Shown piece by piece: positions 25,073-35,023 of a stretch of 56,395 nt of DNA. The notes under the pieces were generated by a model. It did no database searches. It saw only the letters and a program-made list of their open reading frames with translations, and was not told the DNA's origin. The stretch is from a bacterium (GTDB lineage: Bacteria > Bacillota > Clostridia > Christensenellales > Aristaeellaceae), in NCBI GenBank assembly GCA_029009515.1, contig JAQXJZ010000022.1, forward strand, positions 1 to 56,395, written 5' to 3'. Made by a program: the position numbers and the translations under genes. Numbering within the stretch: the stretch's first letter is position 1; every line of letters starts with the position of its first letter.

Positions 25073-26203
25073 ATGCCAAGCAGGAAAAACACCGGAAGGC
25101 GAAGGAAGAGCATCGTGCGCCGGTTGCTTATGCTGCCCCTGATCCTGGTGATCGCTTTTCTGGGGTGGAACGATCTGCGCCCGATTCTCAACGATGAAAC
25201 CGTACCCACCTATGAATCCTACACCGTGTCCCGCGGCGATGTGAAAACCAGCCGCAGCTTCAGCGCCACGCTGGGCGTGCGCACCAGCGAGACGCACTCC
25301 AACAGCCGCCAGGTTACCTCCATCCGCAAGGTGTTTGTCAAGGCCAACCAGGATGTGAAGGAAGGCGACAAGCTGCTGCAGCTGGAGACGGGCGAGGTGT
25401 ACAAGGCCGGCATCGACGGCACCGTCAATGAAATCCGCTTTGATGAGGGTGACTGGATCTGGCCCAATGTGTCGCTCATCCAGATCTGCGACCTGACCAA
25501 CCTGCAGGTGTCCCTCACCGTGGATGAGTACGACATCACCAGCGTCAGCGTGGGCGAAAAGTGCACCGTCACCATCGTGCCGCTGGGGCTCACCTTTGAA
25601 ACCGAGATCGACCATGTGGACCGCGTGTCCTCGGCCACGGGAACGGTGGCGTACTACTCGGTGGAGGCCGCGCTCACCGTGCCGGATCATGTGCTGCCCG
25701 GCATGACCGCCAGCGTGTCCATCCCGTCCGAGGAGGCGCTGGACGTGGTGACGCTGGAGATGACCGCGCTGTCCTTCGACGAGGACAAGAAGCCCTACGT
25801 GCTGGTCAAAAACGGCGAGGCGTACGAAAAGCGCATGCTGGAAACCGGATTGTCCGACGGCATGAAGGTGCAGATTGTGAGCGGCCTTTCCGAGGGCGAC
25901 GTGGTGTACCGCCAGACCGGCGAGGAAAAGGCTGTGGAGGCTATCTCGCTGGTGGAGATCTACAAGCGCTTTGCCGGTGAAACCGTGGTCGTCAACGACC
26001 GCACTCAGTCCGGGCGCGGCGGAAGGGACTCGCGGCAGGACGGCATGACTCCGCCCGAAGGCGCAGAGGTTCCCGAAGGCATGACCCCGCCGGAAGGCAT
26101 GCAGAGCCCGGGCGAGGAAGCCCAGGCCCCGTCCGAACGCCCGGAGCGTTCCGGCGAACGTGAACAACCCACAGGAGGAAGCGGAAATGAAAAAGCTGAT
26201 TAG
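25073..26203 (+). CDS. Membrane-anchored efflux adaptor A1 (HlyD/MacA/YknX-like)
   Basis: A 376-residue adaptor, first gene of the seven-gene ABC operon. A basic start (RKNTGRRRKSIVRR) and one membrane segment (about 17-33) anchor it. The lipoyl-like hybrid domain is split around a very short hairpin (SIRKVFVKANQDVKEGDKLLQLE and KAGIDGTVNEIRFDEGDWI), followed by beta-barrel (VDEYDITSVSVGEKCTV) and membrane-proximal domains. The C-terminal 65 residues are a low-complexity Pro/Glu/Gly tail with repeated MTPPEG units. It is paralogous to the gene at 30830. The ATG has GGAGGAAA upstream; the extended -10 TGGTATACA near 25032-25040 may be its promoter. It probably links an FtsX-type permease to an extracytoplasmic partner. 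Confidence 0.85.
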   Translation: MPSRKNTGRRRKSIVRRLLMLPLILVIAFLGWNDLRPILNDETVPTYESYTVSRGDVKTSRSFSATLGVRTSETHSNSRQVTSIRKVFVKANQDVKEGDKLLQLETGEVYKAGIDGTVNEIRFDEGDWIWPNVSLIQICDLTNLQVSLTVDEYDITSVSVGEKCTVTIVPLGLTFETEIDHVDRVSSATGTVAYYSVEAALTVPDHVLPGMTASVSIPSEEALDVVTLEMTALSFDEDKKPYVLVKNGEAYEKRMLETGLSDGMKVQIVSGLSEGDVVYRQTGEEKAVEAISLVEIYKRFAGETVVVNDRTQSGRGGRDSRQDGMTPPEGAEVPEGMTPPEGMQSPGEEAQAPSERPERSGEREQPTGGSGNEKAD

Positions 26204-27224
26204 TCTGGCCGCTTTGGCGCTTGTGCTTTTTTCCACGGCGCTGGCGGCGGAGGATTTTGAGGGCACGGTGGTTTCGGGCGAAACCATCACCCTCACCGCG
26301 CCCTACGGCGGCGTGATCAAGCGCATGGATCTGCGCGTGGGCCAGCTGATCAGCGCGGGCGACGAGGTGGCCGAGATGGACACCACCCGCGTGCTGGCCA
26401 GCGAGGACGGCACCATCCGCGCGCTGGAAAAGCAGGAGGGCGATAGCGCCGAGGGAACCGTGCTGTACCTCAACCCCGTGAGCAAATATGTGATCAGCGC
26501 CGATATCGGCTACGCCTATGACAGCCCCGAAATGACCTACGTCACCATCGGCGAAAAGGTGTACATGAAGTGCGCCAGCGATGGTTCGCACCGCGCCGAG
26601 GGCGTCATCACCGCCGTCAACGGCTCCGGCTTTACCGTGGAAGCCACGGCGGGCGAACTGTATCTGGAAGAGACGGTCTACATCTACCGCACCGACGAGT
26701 ACTACTGGCGCGAGCGCATCGGCAGCGGCAAGGTGGCGCGCATGGAGGCCATCGCCGTCACCGGCACCGGCAGCCTGCTCAAGCTGCACGTGGAGGACGG
26801 CGAAGAGGTGGAGCGCGGCCAGCTTTTGTTTGAAACCGTGGAAGGCGATTTTGACGCGCTGCGCTCGCCCGGCCGCATCCTCCTGTCCGAGGCCTCCGGC
26901 GTGGTGGCTGAGGTGCCCGTCACCGCAGGCCACAGGGTGCAGAAGGGCGACGTGCTGGCCACCCTCTATCAGACCGGCGATTATCAGGTGAAGTTTTCCA
27001 TCCCCGAGGACATGCTCTCCGCCGTCAGGGTGGGCAGCAAGGCCACGCTGTATTTCAACTGGAATGAGGACAACACCCCCTATCCCGGCACGGTGACCGA
27101 GGTGTCCTACCTGGCCGAATCCAACGCCGAAACCGGCGAGACCGCCTACAGCGGCTACATCGCCTTTGACGCGGATGAGAGCGTGCGCATCGGCATGAGC
27201 GTAACGATCATGCTGGACGAGTAA
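26187..27224 (+). CDS. Secreted soluble adaptor-like protein B1 with two lipoyl-type domains
   Basis: A 345-residue protein with a cleavable signal peptide (1-20, ending ALAAED) and no later membrane segment. It has two lipoyl-like stretches, TAPYGGVIKRMDLRVGQLISAGDEVAEM near the start and LSEASGVVAEVPVTAGHRVQKGDVLATL later, followed by a beta-barrel (VRVGSKATLYF) and an end like a membrane-proximal domain (VRIGMSVTIML). HlyD/MacA adaptors normally have one such domain and stay anchored, so the architecture is unusual. It is paralogous to the gene at 33891. The ATG at 26187 has ACAGGAGG and overlaps the A1 gene by 17 bases. Function is inferred from context only. Confidence 0.78.
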   Translation: MKKLISLAALALVLFSTALAAEDFEGTVVSGETITLTAPYGGVIKRMDLRVGQLISAGDEVAEMDTTRVLASEDGTIRALEKQEGDSAEGTVLYLNPVSKYVISADIGYAYDSPEMTYVTIGEKVYMKCASDGSHRAEGVITAVNGSGFTVEATAGELYLEETVYIYRTDEYYWRERIGSGKVARMEAIAVTGTGSLLKLHVEDGEEVERGQLLFETVEGDFDALRSPGRILLSEASGVVAEVPVTAGHRVQKGDVLATLYQTGDYQVKFSIPEDMLSAVRVGSKATLYFNWNEDNTPYPGTVTEVSYLAESNAETGETAYSGYIAFDADESVRIGMSVTIMLDE

Positions 27225-27236
27225 GGAGGTTTGATG

Positions 27237-30200
27237 ATGAAGAGATTCATGGCAGCTTTGCTGGTGCTGTGCATGCTGTTTGGCACGGTGGCAGCCTTTG
27301 CCGAGGATGCATCCACCGGCGCCACGGAGCGCTGGCGCAACCGCTGGAACCGCGAGGAAAGCAGCGAAACCGAAGAGACGGAAAACGAAACGGAGACGAA
27401 GCGCCCCAGCCGCCCTTCCCGCGAGGAGAAGGAAGAAGAGCCGGAGGAGGAGCAGGAAGAATCCGCCGAATCTTCCCGGGACTACGCTGAGCTCTGGAAG
27501 GAATGGTGGGAGCAGCACCGCTCCGAAGGGGAAGAACCCGAAGAGGATGATGAGGACGAGGACGACGAAATCGCCGCCGATACCGGCGAGGGCCCGGCCT
27601 ACGTCTACAAGGATAACGGCTTTAAGCAGTACGGCACCATCCGTTCGCTCATTCAGTACAGCCGCCCCATCTACCTCTACACCACCGAGGTGCTGGAATC
27701 CACTTTGCCCCTGGAAACCATCCGCCGCATCACCTTTGTGCTGGATCCCGATGTGTTCAGCGGCAGCGACGAAGGCGACGACGATTCCTTCGTCTACGCC
27801 AGCGAGCGCAGCCCCGAGGGCAAAACCAAGGACGGCACGGTGTTTGTGTGGGTGGGCACCGCCGGTCAGGGCCCGTCCAGCTGGAAGGACGACGTGGAGG
27901 AGGACCTGAACAGCGGCTACCGCGAGGATCAGTACTATGAGTACGAAATTCAGGTCAGCTCCGAAACCGTGGACGGACAGACCACCTTCATGCTCACGGC
28001 CTATCCGGCGCTTGAGAAAGGCATGAAGTTTGCCTACAGCCGCGATGGCAGCAGCCCGATGACGCTGGACGGCAGCGTGTTTACTGCGGAGAAGGAGGGC
28101 GAGTACCGCTTCTACCTGCTCAGCAGCCGCAACAGGACGCTGGCCCGCTCTGCGCGCTTCCGCGTGGACTTTTCGGCTGTGCCGGAGATTCCTGCGGAAC
28201 CTGAAATCCCGGTTGATCCGGAAGCCCCTGTGGATCCGGAACTTCCGGTCGATCCCGAAGCGCCCGTTGAACCCGAAACGCCCGCCGGCCCCTCCGTGCA
28301 GGTCACCGCGCTGCCGGACGCTGAAACCGGCGTGACCGTGTTCTCCCTCACGGCGCTGCCTGCGCTGGAAGAGGGCATGTACTTTGGCGTCATCGTGGAC
28401 GGCGGCACCATCCAGGCGCTGAACGGCGATATCTACACCGCGCAGAATCCCGGCGCGTACCGCTTTGTGCTCATGGACGCCTACGGCACCGTGCTTGCGC
28501 AGAGCGAGCCGTATGTGATCACCATGAAGGCGCCGGAAGAGGAAGAAGGGGACGAGGGCGAGGAGAAACCTTCCGCGCCCACCGTGGTGGAATACGAGCT
28601 GGAGGTGGACGCTGACGATTACACCCCGGATCAGGAGTGCCAGCCCACCTTCCATCTCACCGCCCATCCGGAGCTGGAGGAGGGCATGCGCTACGCCGTG
28701 AGCATCGACGGCAGCGTGGTTGCGCCCATGGAGGGCAGCAGCTTTGCGCCCGAGTTTTCCGGCAAGTACCGCTTTGCCATCCTCAGCGCCAAGAACATCG
28801 TGCTGGCCTATTCCGCCGCGTACGACGTCACCTGCCCCGCCCCCTGGGAGGATGAGAAGGAAACCGCCGTGGAATACGAGCTGGAGGTGCAGGCGGACAA
28901 CTACCGCCGCAGCGGCGCCTGCATGCCCACCTTCACCCTCACTGCGCACCCCGAGGCGCACAGCGGCCTGCGCTTTGCCGTCAGCCGTGACGGCGGCGAC
29001 CTGACTGTGCTCAGCGCCAACACCTTCTCGCCCACCGAGTCCGGCGAGTACCGCTTCTACCTGCTCAGCGAGAACGAAAGCGAGCTGGCGCGCTCCAGCC
29101 GCTACTCCGTCACCTACGGCAAGGAGGAAATCAAGAGCGGCGAAACCGCAGGCTTTGAAACCACCCGCCGCCAGCAGAACACCGGCCGCGACGAAACCGG
29201 CGATGAGGAAGTGTCCTTCGACCTTCTGTTCAGCGAGCATGAGGTGAGCGCCGACGGCAGCGAGAAATTTGTGTACGAATCCGTGGCCGACCGCGTGGAA
29301 ATCACCACCCGTCCGGGCGCGAACCGCGTGGAGGAAGGCATCGAGTTTGAGGTGCTCACCCGCTACCGCGAAGGCAGCAGGGCCACCAGCGCGCCGGAGT
29401 TCCGCCTCTACGGCCTGGCCGGAGACGACCAGTACGTGTACGGCGTGAGGATGGACGACAGCGGCTATACCACGCTGCCCTCCGGCCGCTACACCGCCAC
29501 CATGAACGGCGAATACACCCTCACCTTTGCCATCATCGATCCTGAAACGCAGGCCGCGCTGCAGGAGAAGAGCTACCGCATGAACGTGGCTATCGAGACG
29601 GAAGAGGAAGAGGAAACCCCCGAAGCGGGCGAAACGCCTGATACGGAAACCACCTACGAGCACACCCTGAACGTATCCGCCAGCGAGTATGACAGCGCGG
29701 CGTGGATCAGCACCCCGCCCGCCTTTACCCTCAGCTGCGGCACGCTGGACGTGGACGGCATGAATTATGCCTACGCCGTCAGCATTGACGGCGCGGACGC
29801 TGTGGCCTGCGTAAATCCCTACGTGCCCACGAAGAGTGTGTCCTCTTCGCTCACGTTCTCCATCATCGGCGCGGACGGCACGGTGTACGCCCAGTCCGAA
29901 AGCCAGCCCCTCATGCTGGATATCACCGCGCCGCTGCTCACCATCACGCTGCTGGACGGCTACCAGATGAACATCGTCGCGGGCGACAGCCACAGCGGCG
30001 GCTGCACACTCACGGTGGACGGGCAGGCCATCTCCAGCAGCGCCGAGGGCGCGGACGGCGTGTACACCTGGACGGTGGCCGGTTCCGAGGCCATCACCTA
30101 CGCCGTGGGCTCCATCGTGGTGGAGGACGCTGCGGGCAACCAGAGCAGCAACAGCGTGGCCGTCACGCTGGCCCTTGGCAGCGGCACGCAGGCCGGTGCG

Positions 30201-30818
30201 GGCAGCATGGGCGCCTTGGGCAGCGTCAGCGGCTCCTTCAGCAGCGGACGCGGCGGCAGCGACGGACGCTCCGTCAGCCATTCCGAAAGCACGACCAGCG
30301 TGGTCATCGCCTACAATGCGGTGGAGCTGGTGGTGGACGACGGCAGCATGAACAGCCTGGTCATCGGCGATGAAACCCTCGACCTGAGCCTCAGCCGCGA
30401 CGGCGCGGACGCTTCCTTCACGGCGGCGTTTGCCTCCAATGGAGCGGAGAATGACACCCTCATCCTCACCGCCAGCGACGCGGATGCATCCGCCCGCTAC
30501 AACTGGCGTTTCACCGGCACGGTGTATAAGAAGCTGGCCGCCAGCGGCGTGGACTACATGGTGCTCAAGGTGGGCGACAGCGTCACATCGCTGTCCACGG
30601 CGGGCTTCTCCGCCGGTATCCGCTACAACATGTACCGCGCGCAGGGCCTGGCCAGCAAGGCGTTCACCTACGATGTGCAGATGGGCGCGCCCAGCTTTGG
30701 CATCAGCGTGACCGTGGAGGGCGATACCTACGCCCTCTCCAGCGATCCCGGTGCGGAATATTACTACTACGACGTGTATCATGGGCCGATGGATCAGCTC
30801 CATCTGCAGGGAAACTGA
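27237..30818 (+). CDS. Giant secreted repeat protein of the adaptor/ABC operon, function unknown
   Basis: A 1,193-residue protein not recognised as a named family. It has a signal peptide (1-22, ending AAFAED), an acidic low-complexity region (about 35-120, Glu/Arg rich), then beta-rich repeats of about 80 residues. At least four copies are clear, near 234-312, 354-430, 451-533 and 545-627. They share a pattern of YE(Y/L)E(I/L)xV, F.LTAxP.LE.GM.(F/Y)AVS.DG, then SGEYRFYLLS.....LARS. A Pro-rich linker of PEIPVDPEAPVDPE type (315-352) joins copies 1 and 2. More divergent beta domains and a Gly/Ser-rich stretch (about 980-1020) follow. There is no LPxTG, lipobox or C-terminal membrane helix, so it should be released or held by partners. 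The chosen ATG is seven bases after AAGGAGG; TTG and ATG codons just upstream are alternatives. Confidence 0.8.
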   Translation: MKRFMAALLVLCMLFGTVAAFAEDASTGATERWRNRWNREESSETEETENETETKRPSRPSREEKEEEPEEEQEESAESSRDYAELWKEWWEQHRSEGEEPEEDDEDEDDEIAADTGEGPAYVYKDNGFKQYGTIRSLIQYSRPIYLYTTEVLESTLPLETIRRITFVLDPDVFSGSDEGDDDSFVYASERSPEGKTKDGTVFVWVGTAGQGPSSWKDDVEEDLNSGYREDQYYEYEIQVSSETVDGQTTFMLTAYPALEKGMKFAYSRDGSSPMTLDGSVFTAEKEGEYRFYLLSSRNRTLARSARFRVDFSAVPEIPAEPEIPVDPEAPVDPELPVDPEAPVEPETPAGPSVQVTALPDAETGVTVFSLTALPALEEGMYFGVIVDGGTIQALNGDIYTAQNPGAYRFVLMDAYGTVLAQSEPYVITMKAPEEEEGDEGEEKPSAPTVVEYELEVDADDYTPDQECQPTFHLTAHPELEEGMRYAVSIDGSVVAPMEGSSFAPEFSGKYRFAILSAKNIVLAYSAAYDVTCPAPWEDEKETAVEYELEVQADNYRRSGACMPTFTLTAHPEAHSGLRFAVSRDGGDLTVLSANTFSPTESGEYRFYLLSENESELARSSRYSVTYGKEEIKSGETAGFETTRRQQNTGRDETGDEEVSFDLLFSEHEVSADGSEKFVYESVADRVEITTRPGANRVEEGIEFEVLTRYREGSRATSAPEFRLYGLAGDDQYVYGVRMDDSGYTTLPSGRYTATMNGEYTLTFAIIDPETQAALQEKSYRMNVAIETEEEEETPEAGETPDTETTYEHTLNVSASEYDSAAWISTPPAFTLSCGTLDVDGMNYAYAVSIDGADAVACVNPYVPTKSVSSSLTFSIIGADGTVYAQSESQPLMLDITAPLLTITLLDGYQMNIVAGDSHSGGCTLTVDGQAISSSAEGADGVYTWTVAGSEAITYAVGSIVVEDAAGNQSSNSVAVTLALGSGTQAGAGSMGALGSVSGSFSSGRGGSDGRSVSHSESTTSVVIAYNAVELVVDDGSMNSLVIGDETLDLSLSRDGADASFTAAFASNGAENDTLILTASDADASARYNWRFTGTVYKKLAASGVDYMVLKVGDSVTSLSTAGFSAGIRYNMYRAQGLASKAFTYDVQMGAPSFGISVTVEGDTYALSSDPGAEYYYYDVYHGPMDQLHLQGN

Positions 30819-30829
30819 GGTGAGAAGGC

Positions 30830-31882
30830 TTGGCATCCAACGCAGTGCAGAATAAGAAAAAGAAACGCAAAAAAATCATCAGAAGGGTGATTGGCTGGCT
30901 CGTGTTTCTGCTGATCGCAGCAGGCGCGGTGCGGCTGTTCGTGTGGCCGAAGCTCACCGCCGGTGCGACCATCACCTACGATAAATACACCGCCCAGACC
31001 GGCACCATCTCCAATTCGCTCTCCTTCAGCGGATCGGTGAGCGTGAAGAACTACGAAACCCACACCGCCGAAAGCAGCTGTGTGGTGAGGCAGATCTTCG
31101 TCAGGGAAGAGCAGAAGGTGAGGAAGGACGACAAGCTCATGCGCCTGTCCGACGGCACCACCGTGAAGGCCAGCTTTGACGGCCAGGTCAACGCCATCTA
31201 CGTGGAGGTGGATGACGAGGTGAGCATGAACAGCGACCTCATCCAGATTGTGGACTTTGGCAACATGACGGTTTCCATGCGCGTGGACGAGTACGACATC
31301 TCCGACGTGCACGTGGGGCAGGAGTGCCGCGTGACCGTCAAGGCGCTGGAAGAAACCTTTGATTCCACCATCTCCCACATCAACCGCATCTCCTCCTCCA
31401 TGGGCAACACCGCCTACTACACCGTGACCGCCGAGCTTTCCGTGACGGAAAACGTGCTGCCCGGCATGCAGGCCACCGTCACCATTCCGCAGGAGGAAGC
31501 GGTGGATTCCGTCATCCTGTCCTCCTCCGCGCTCAGCTTTGCGCCCGATAACAGCGCCTACGTGCTCATGAAGGGAGAGGGCGACGCCATGCAGCAGGTG
31601 CCGGTCACCCTTGGCATCAGCAACGACAGCCATGTGGAGATCACCGCAGGCCTCAAGGCGGGCGACGAGGTGTACAAGGTATCCACCGCCGCAGCCAATG
31701 CCGGCCTGATGAACATTGCCAATATGTTCCAGAGCATGGGCGGCCAGCAGCAACAGCAGATGCCCGGCGGCCAGATGCCGGGCGGCAGCTACGGCGGCGG
31801 CCAGATGCCCGACAGCGGCCGCGGCGGCAGCGGCAGCTATGGCGGAGGCAGCCGCGGCAACTATGGCGGCGGCATGCGCTGA
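30830..31882 (+). CDS. Membrane-anchored efflux adaptor A2 (HlyD/MacA/YknX-like)
   Basis: A 350-residue paralogue of A1 (25073). It has a Lys/Arg-rich start (NKKKKRKKIIRR), one membrane segment, a lipoyl-like domain split by a very short linker (VRQIFVREEQKVRKDDKLMRL and ASFDGQVNAIYVEVDDEV), a barrel domain (VDEYDISDVHVGQECRVTV) and a membrane-proximal domain with LPGMQATVTIPQEEA. The C-terminal 50 residues are Gln/Gly-rich (GGQQQQQMPGGQMPGG, then GGG repeats), unlike the Pro/Glu tail of A1. The start is TTG after GAGGTGAGAAGG, 11 bases from the giant gene's stop; no ATG fits better. The ATPase gene follows after 18 bases, so A2 is the likely direct partner of the transporter. Confidence 0.85.
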   Translation: MASNAVQNKKKKRKKIIRRVIGWLVFLLIAAGAVRLFVWPKLTAGATITYDKYTAQTGTISNSLSFSGSVSVKNYETHTAESSCVVRQIFVREEQKVRKDDKLMRLSDGTTVKASFDGQVNAIYVEVDDEVSMNSDLIQIVDFGNMTVSMRVDEYDISDVHVGQECRVTVKALEETFDSTISHINRISSSMGNTAYYTVTAELSVTENVLPGMQATVTIPQEEAVDSVILSSSALSFAPDNSAYVLMKGEGDAMQQVPVTLGISNDSHVEITAGLKAGDEVYKVSTAAANAGLMNIANMFQSMGGQQQQQMPGGQMPGGSYGGGQMPDSGRGGSGSYGGGSRGNYGGGMR

Positions 31883-31900
31883 TGAAGGGAGAGCATAACG

Positions 31901-32640
<740 letters not shown>

Positions 32641-32644
<4 letters not shown>

Positions 32645-33849
32645 AAAAGCTCTTGGGCAACTTCTACATGTTTGTGGAAAGCCTCTCCATGGCCATCTCC
32701 AACATCATGCAAAACCGCATGCGCTCGTTCCTGACCATCCTTGGCATCATGATCGGCGTTACGGCGGTCATCGCCTTGATCACCACCATTTCCGGCGTGT
32801 CCTCCTCCATTTCGGATTCGTTCACTTCCATGGGCGCGGGCAGCATGAGCGTGAGCGCTACCGGCACGGAATTGGTGGCCGGCCTGAGCGGCGAGAACAT
32901 GGACGAGATCGCTGAACTGGACCACGTGACCGGCGTAACGCCCAGCGTGTCCATGAGCCTGAAGGTGGCCTATGGCCGCAGCAGCGAAACCAGCATCCGC
33001 GGCACCGGCACCAACGAATACTACTTCGTCAACGATCCCGAGGCCCTCCTCAACGGCCGCGCCATCACCCCCATCGACATTGACGACATGGCGCGTGTGT
33101 GCCTGGTTGGGCCGGAGGTGCTGGAGGAGTTCTTCTACGGCATCGACCCGGTGGGTGAGACCATCTATCTCAACGGCATTGCCTTCACCGTCATCGGCAC
33201 CCTCTCCGACAGCTCGGATGATTCTGTGGCCAGCATGCTGGGCGGCTCTACCCAGATCCTGATGCCCTATACCACGGCCTTGAAGATGAACTCCACCACG
33301 CTGGTCAACAGCATCACCGTCTATCTGGACAGCGCCGAAAGCAGCGAAACCGTGTCGGCGTCGCTGGAAAACTACCTCGACGTGCTGTTCAACTTTGAGG
33401 ATGACACCTATACCATCACCACCATGGATTCCATCGCAGACGTGATGGACAGCATGCTTTCGATGATGTCGGCGCTGCTGGCGGGCATTGCCTCCATTGC
33501 GCTCTTGGTCGGCGGCATCGGCATCATGAACATGATGCTCACCTCCGTCACCGAGCGCACGGTGGAGATCGGCCTGAAGAAAGCCATCGGCGCGGAGCCG
33601 GGGCAGATCCAGATCCAGTTTTTGATCGAATCGTTCCTGCTGTCCATGATCGGCGGCGTGATCGGCGTGATTCTGGGCCTGGTTGTATCAGCCGCGCTGT
33701 GCTCCGTCATGGACATCACCTTCGTCATCTCCTATGGCGCCATCGCGCTGGGCGTGGGCTTCTCCGCCGCGGTGGGCATCATCTTTGGCTGGTCGCCTGC
33801 GCGCAAGGCCAGCAAGCTCAGCCCCATCGACGCGCTTCGCAGAATGTAA
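32641..33849 (+). CDS. ABC transporter permease, FtsX/MacB (YknZ) type
   Basis: A 402-residue permease with the MacB layout: TM1 (FLTILGIMIGVTAVIALITTI, about 30-52), a large extracytoplasmic MacB_PCD domain (about 55-270), then three helices. The coupling and signature segment is VTERTVEIGLKKAIGA, and the end is PARKASKLSPIDALRRM, both typical for FtsX-like proteins. With the ATPase it forms a mechanotransmission-type transporter dimer. The adaptors on either side would sit on its extracytoplasmic domain. Confidence 0.92.
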
Positions 33850-33890
33850 TGTGAGAACATAGAAACACAACAAAAGGGGAGGTCAACCAA

Positions 33891-34961
33891 ATGAAGAAGT
33901 TCCTGTTGGTCGCATTGATCCTGATGCTCGTACCTGCGCTGGCGCTGGCGGAAACCACCTTCGACGGCAAGGTGGTGGCGGGCGAGAGCGTGAGCGTGAC
34001 CGCGCCGTTTGGCGGCACGGTATCCAGCTTCCGCCTGCGCGCGGGCAGCCTGATCGGCCTGGGCGACAAGATTGCCGCCATCGAGACCACCAAGGTCTAC
34101 GCATCGGCGGACGGCACCATCGCGGGCGTGTTCGCCCAGCCCGGCGACGCCATTGAAAACATCACCGCCCGCTACGGCGCAGTGATGTACATCGTGCCCG
34201 ACCGCAAGTACTCCATCTCCGCCGACATCGAAAAGGCCTACAACTCCAGCGAGACCAAGTACATCAACATCGGCGAAACCGTGTACATCACCTGCGCCAG
34301 CGACGGCGCGCACACCGCCGAGGGCGTGGTGACCGCCGCCAGCGGCACCACCTACACCGTGGAAACCACCAGCGGCGAGCTGCTGATGGAAGAGAGCGTG
34401 AACATCTACCGCGATGCGTCCCGCTCCACCAAGACCCGCGTGGGCAAGGGCACCGTGGGCCGCACGGCGGAGATTGCCGTAAACGGCAGCGGCAGCCTGC
34501 TCAAGCTGCACGTGCAGGACGGCCAGCGCGTAGCCCGCGGCGACCTGCTGTTTGAAACCGTGACCGGCCAGGTGGACGGCCTGTTTGCCACCAGCAACGA
34601 GATCATGTCCGACGTGAGCGGCGTGGTGGCCAGCGTGAACACCTCTGCCGGCGCCACCGTGAACAAGGGCGACACGCTGCTCACCGTGTACACCATGGAC
34701 AGCGCGCAGATTGAGATCACCGTGGACGAGTACGACCTCACCACCATCTCCGAAGGCGACAAGGTGCGCATCTCCTTCAACTACGACGAGAGCAAGACCG
34801 AGCAGGTGATGGGCGAGGTGAACATGATCTCCCACGTCAGCTCCGCCGAAAGCACCAGCGACGCCAGCTATCTGGCCTACATCGACTTCACGCCCGACAA
34901 GGACGTGCGCATCGGCATGACCGTTGTGGTCACGACCATCGATGAGGAAACGGAAGAATAA
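33891..34961 (+). CDS. Secreted soluble adaptor-like protein B2 with two lipoyl-type domains
   Basis: A 356-residue paralogue of B1 (26187). The signal peptide (1-20, ending LALAETT) is followed by the first lipoyl-like segment (TAPFGGTVSSFRLRAGSLIGLGDKIAAI), a beta insert (YINIGETVYITCASDGAHTAEGVV, nearly the same as in B1), the second lipoyl-like segment (MSDVSGVVASVNTSAGATVNKGDTLLTVY), a barrel (VDEYDLTTISEGDKVRISF) and VRIGMTVVVT at the end. No anchor is seen. It starts 41 bases after the permease gene with a GGGGAGG site and is the last gene of the operon, ending at a strong terminator. The role is unknown; it may cap or extend the anchored adaptors outside the cell. Confidence 0.78.
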   Translation: MKKFLLVALILMLVPALALAETTFDGKVVAGESVSVTAPFGGTVSSFRLRAGSLIGLGDKIAAIETTKVYASADGTIAGVFAQPGDAIENITARYGAVMYIVPDRKYSISADIEKAYNSSETKYINIGETVYITCASDGAHTAEGVVTAASGTTYTVETTSGELLMEESVNIYRDASRSTKTRVGKGTVGRTAEIAVNGSGSLLKLHVQDGQRVARGDLLFETVTGQVDGLFATSNEIMSDVSGVVASVNTSAGATVNKGDTLLTVYTMDSAQIEITVDEYDLTTISEGDKVRISFNYDESKTEQVMGEVNMISHVSSAESTSDASYLAYIDFTPDKDVRIGMTVVVTTIDEETEE

Positions 34962-34972
34962 TCAGCCCAAAC

Positions 34973-35012
34973 AAAAGCAGGGTCCGGAACAATGCTCCGG
35001 ACCCTGCTTTTT
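34973..35012. terminator. Bidirectional intrinsic terminator
   Basis: Stem AAAAGCAGGGTCCGGA (34973-34988) with TCCGGACCCTGCTTTT (34997-35012 approximately), a 7-base loop and T/A tracts on both sides. It ends the ABC/adaptor operon (plus) and the acid-sugar operon (minus). Confidence 0.88.
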
Positions 35013-35023
35013 GGTTTCTTTCA

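Noticed and set aside
25992..30836. A very long open frame on the minus strand, His/Ala/Val/Gly-rich, opposite the giant protein gene
   Set aside because: It is a shadow of GC-rich codon use on the opposite strand. It has no family motif, its composition is typical of antisense frames, and the plus-strand frame has a signal peptide, RBS and conserved repeats.
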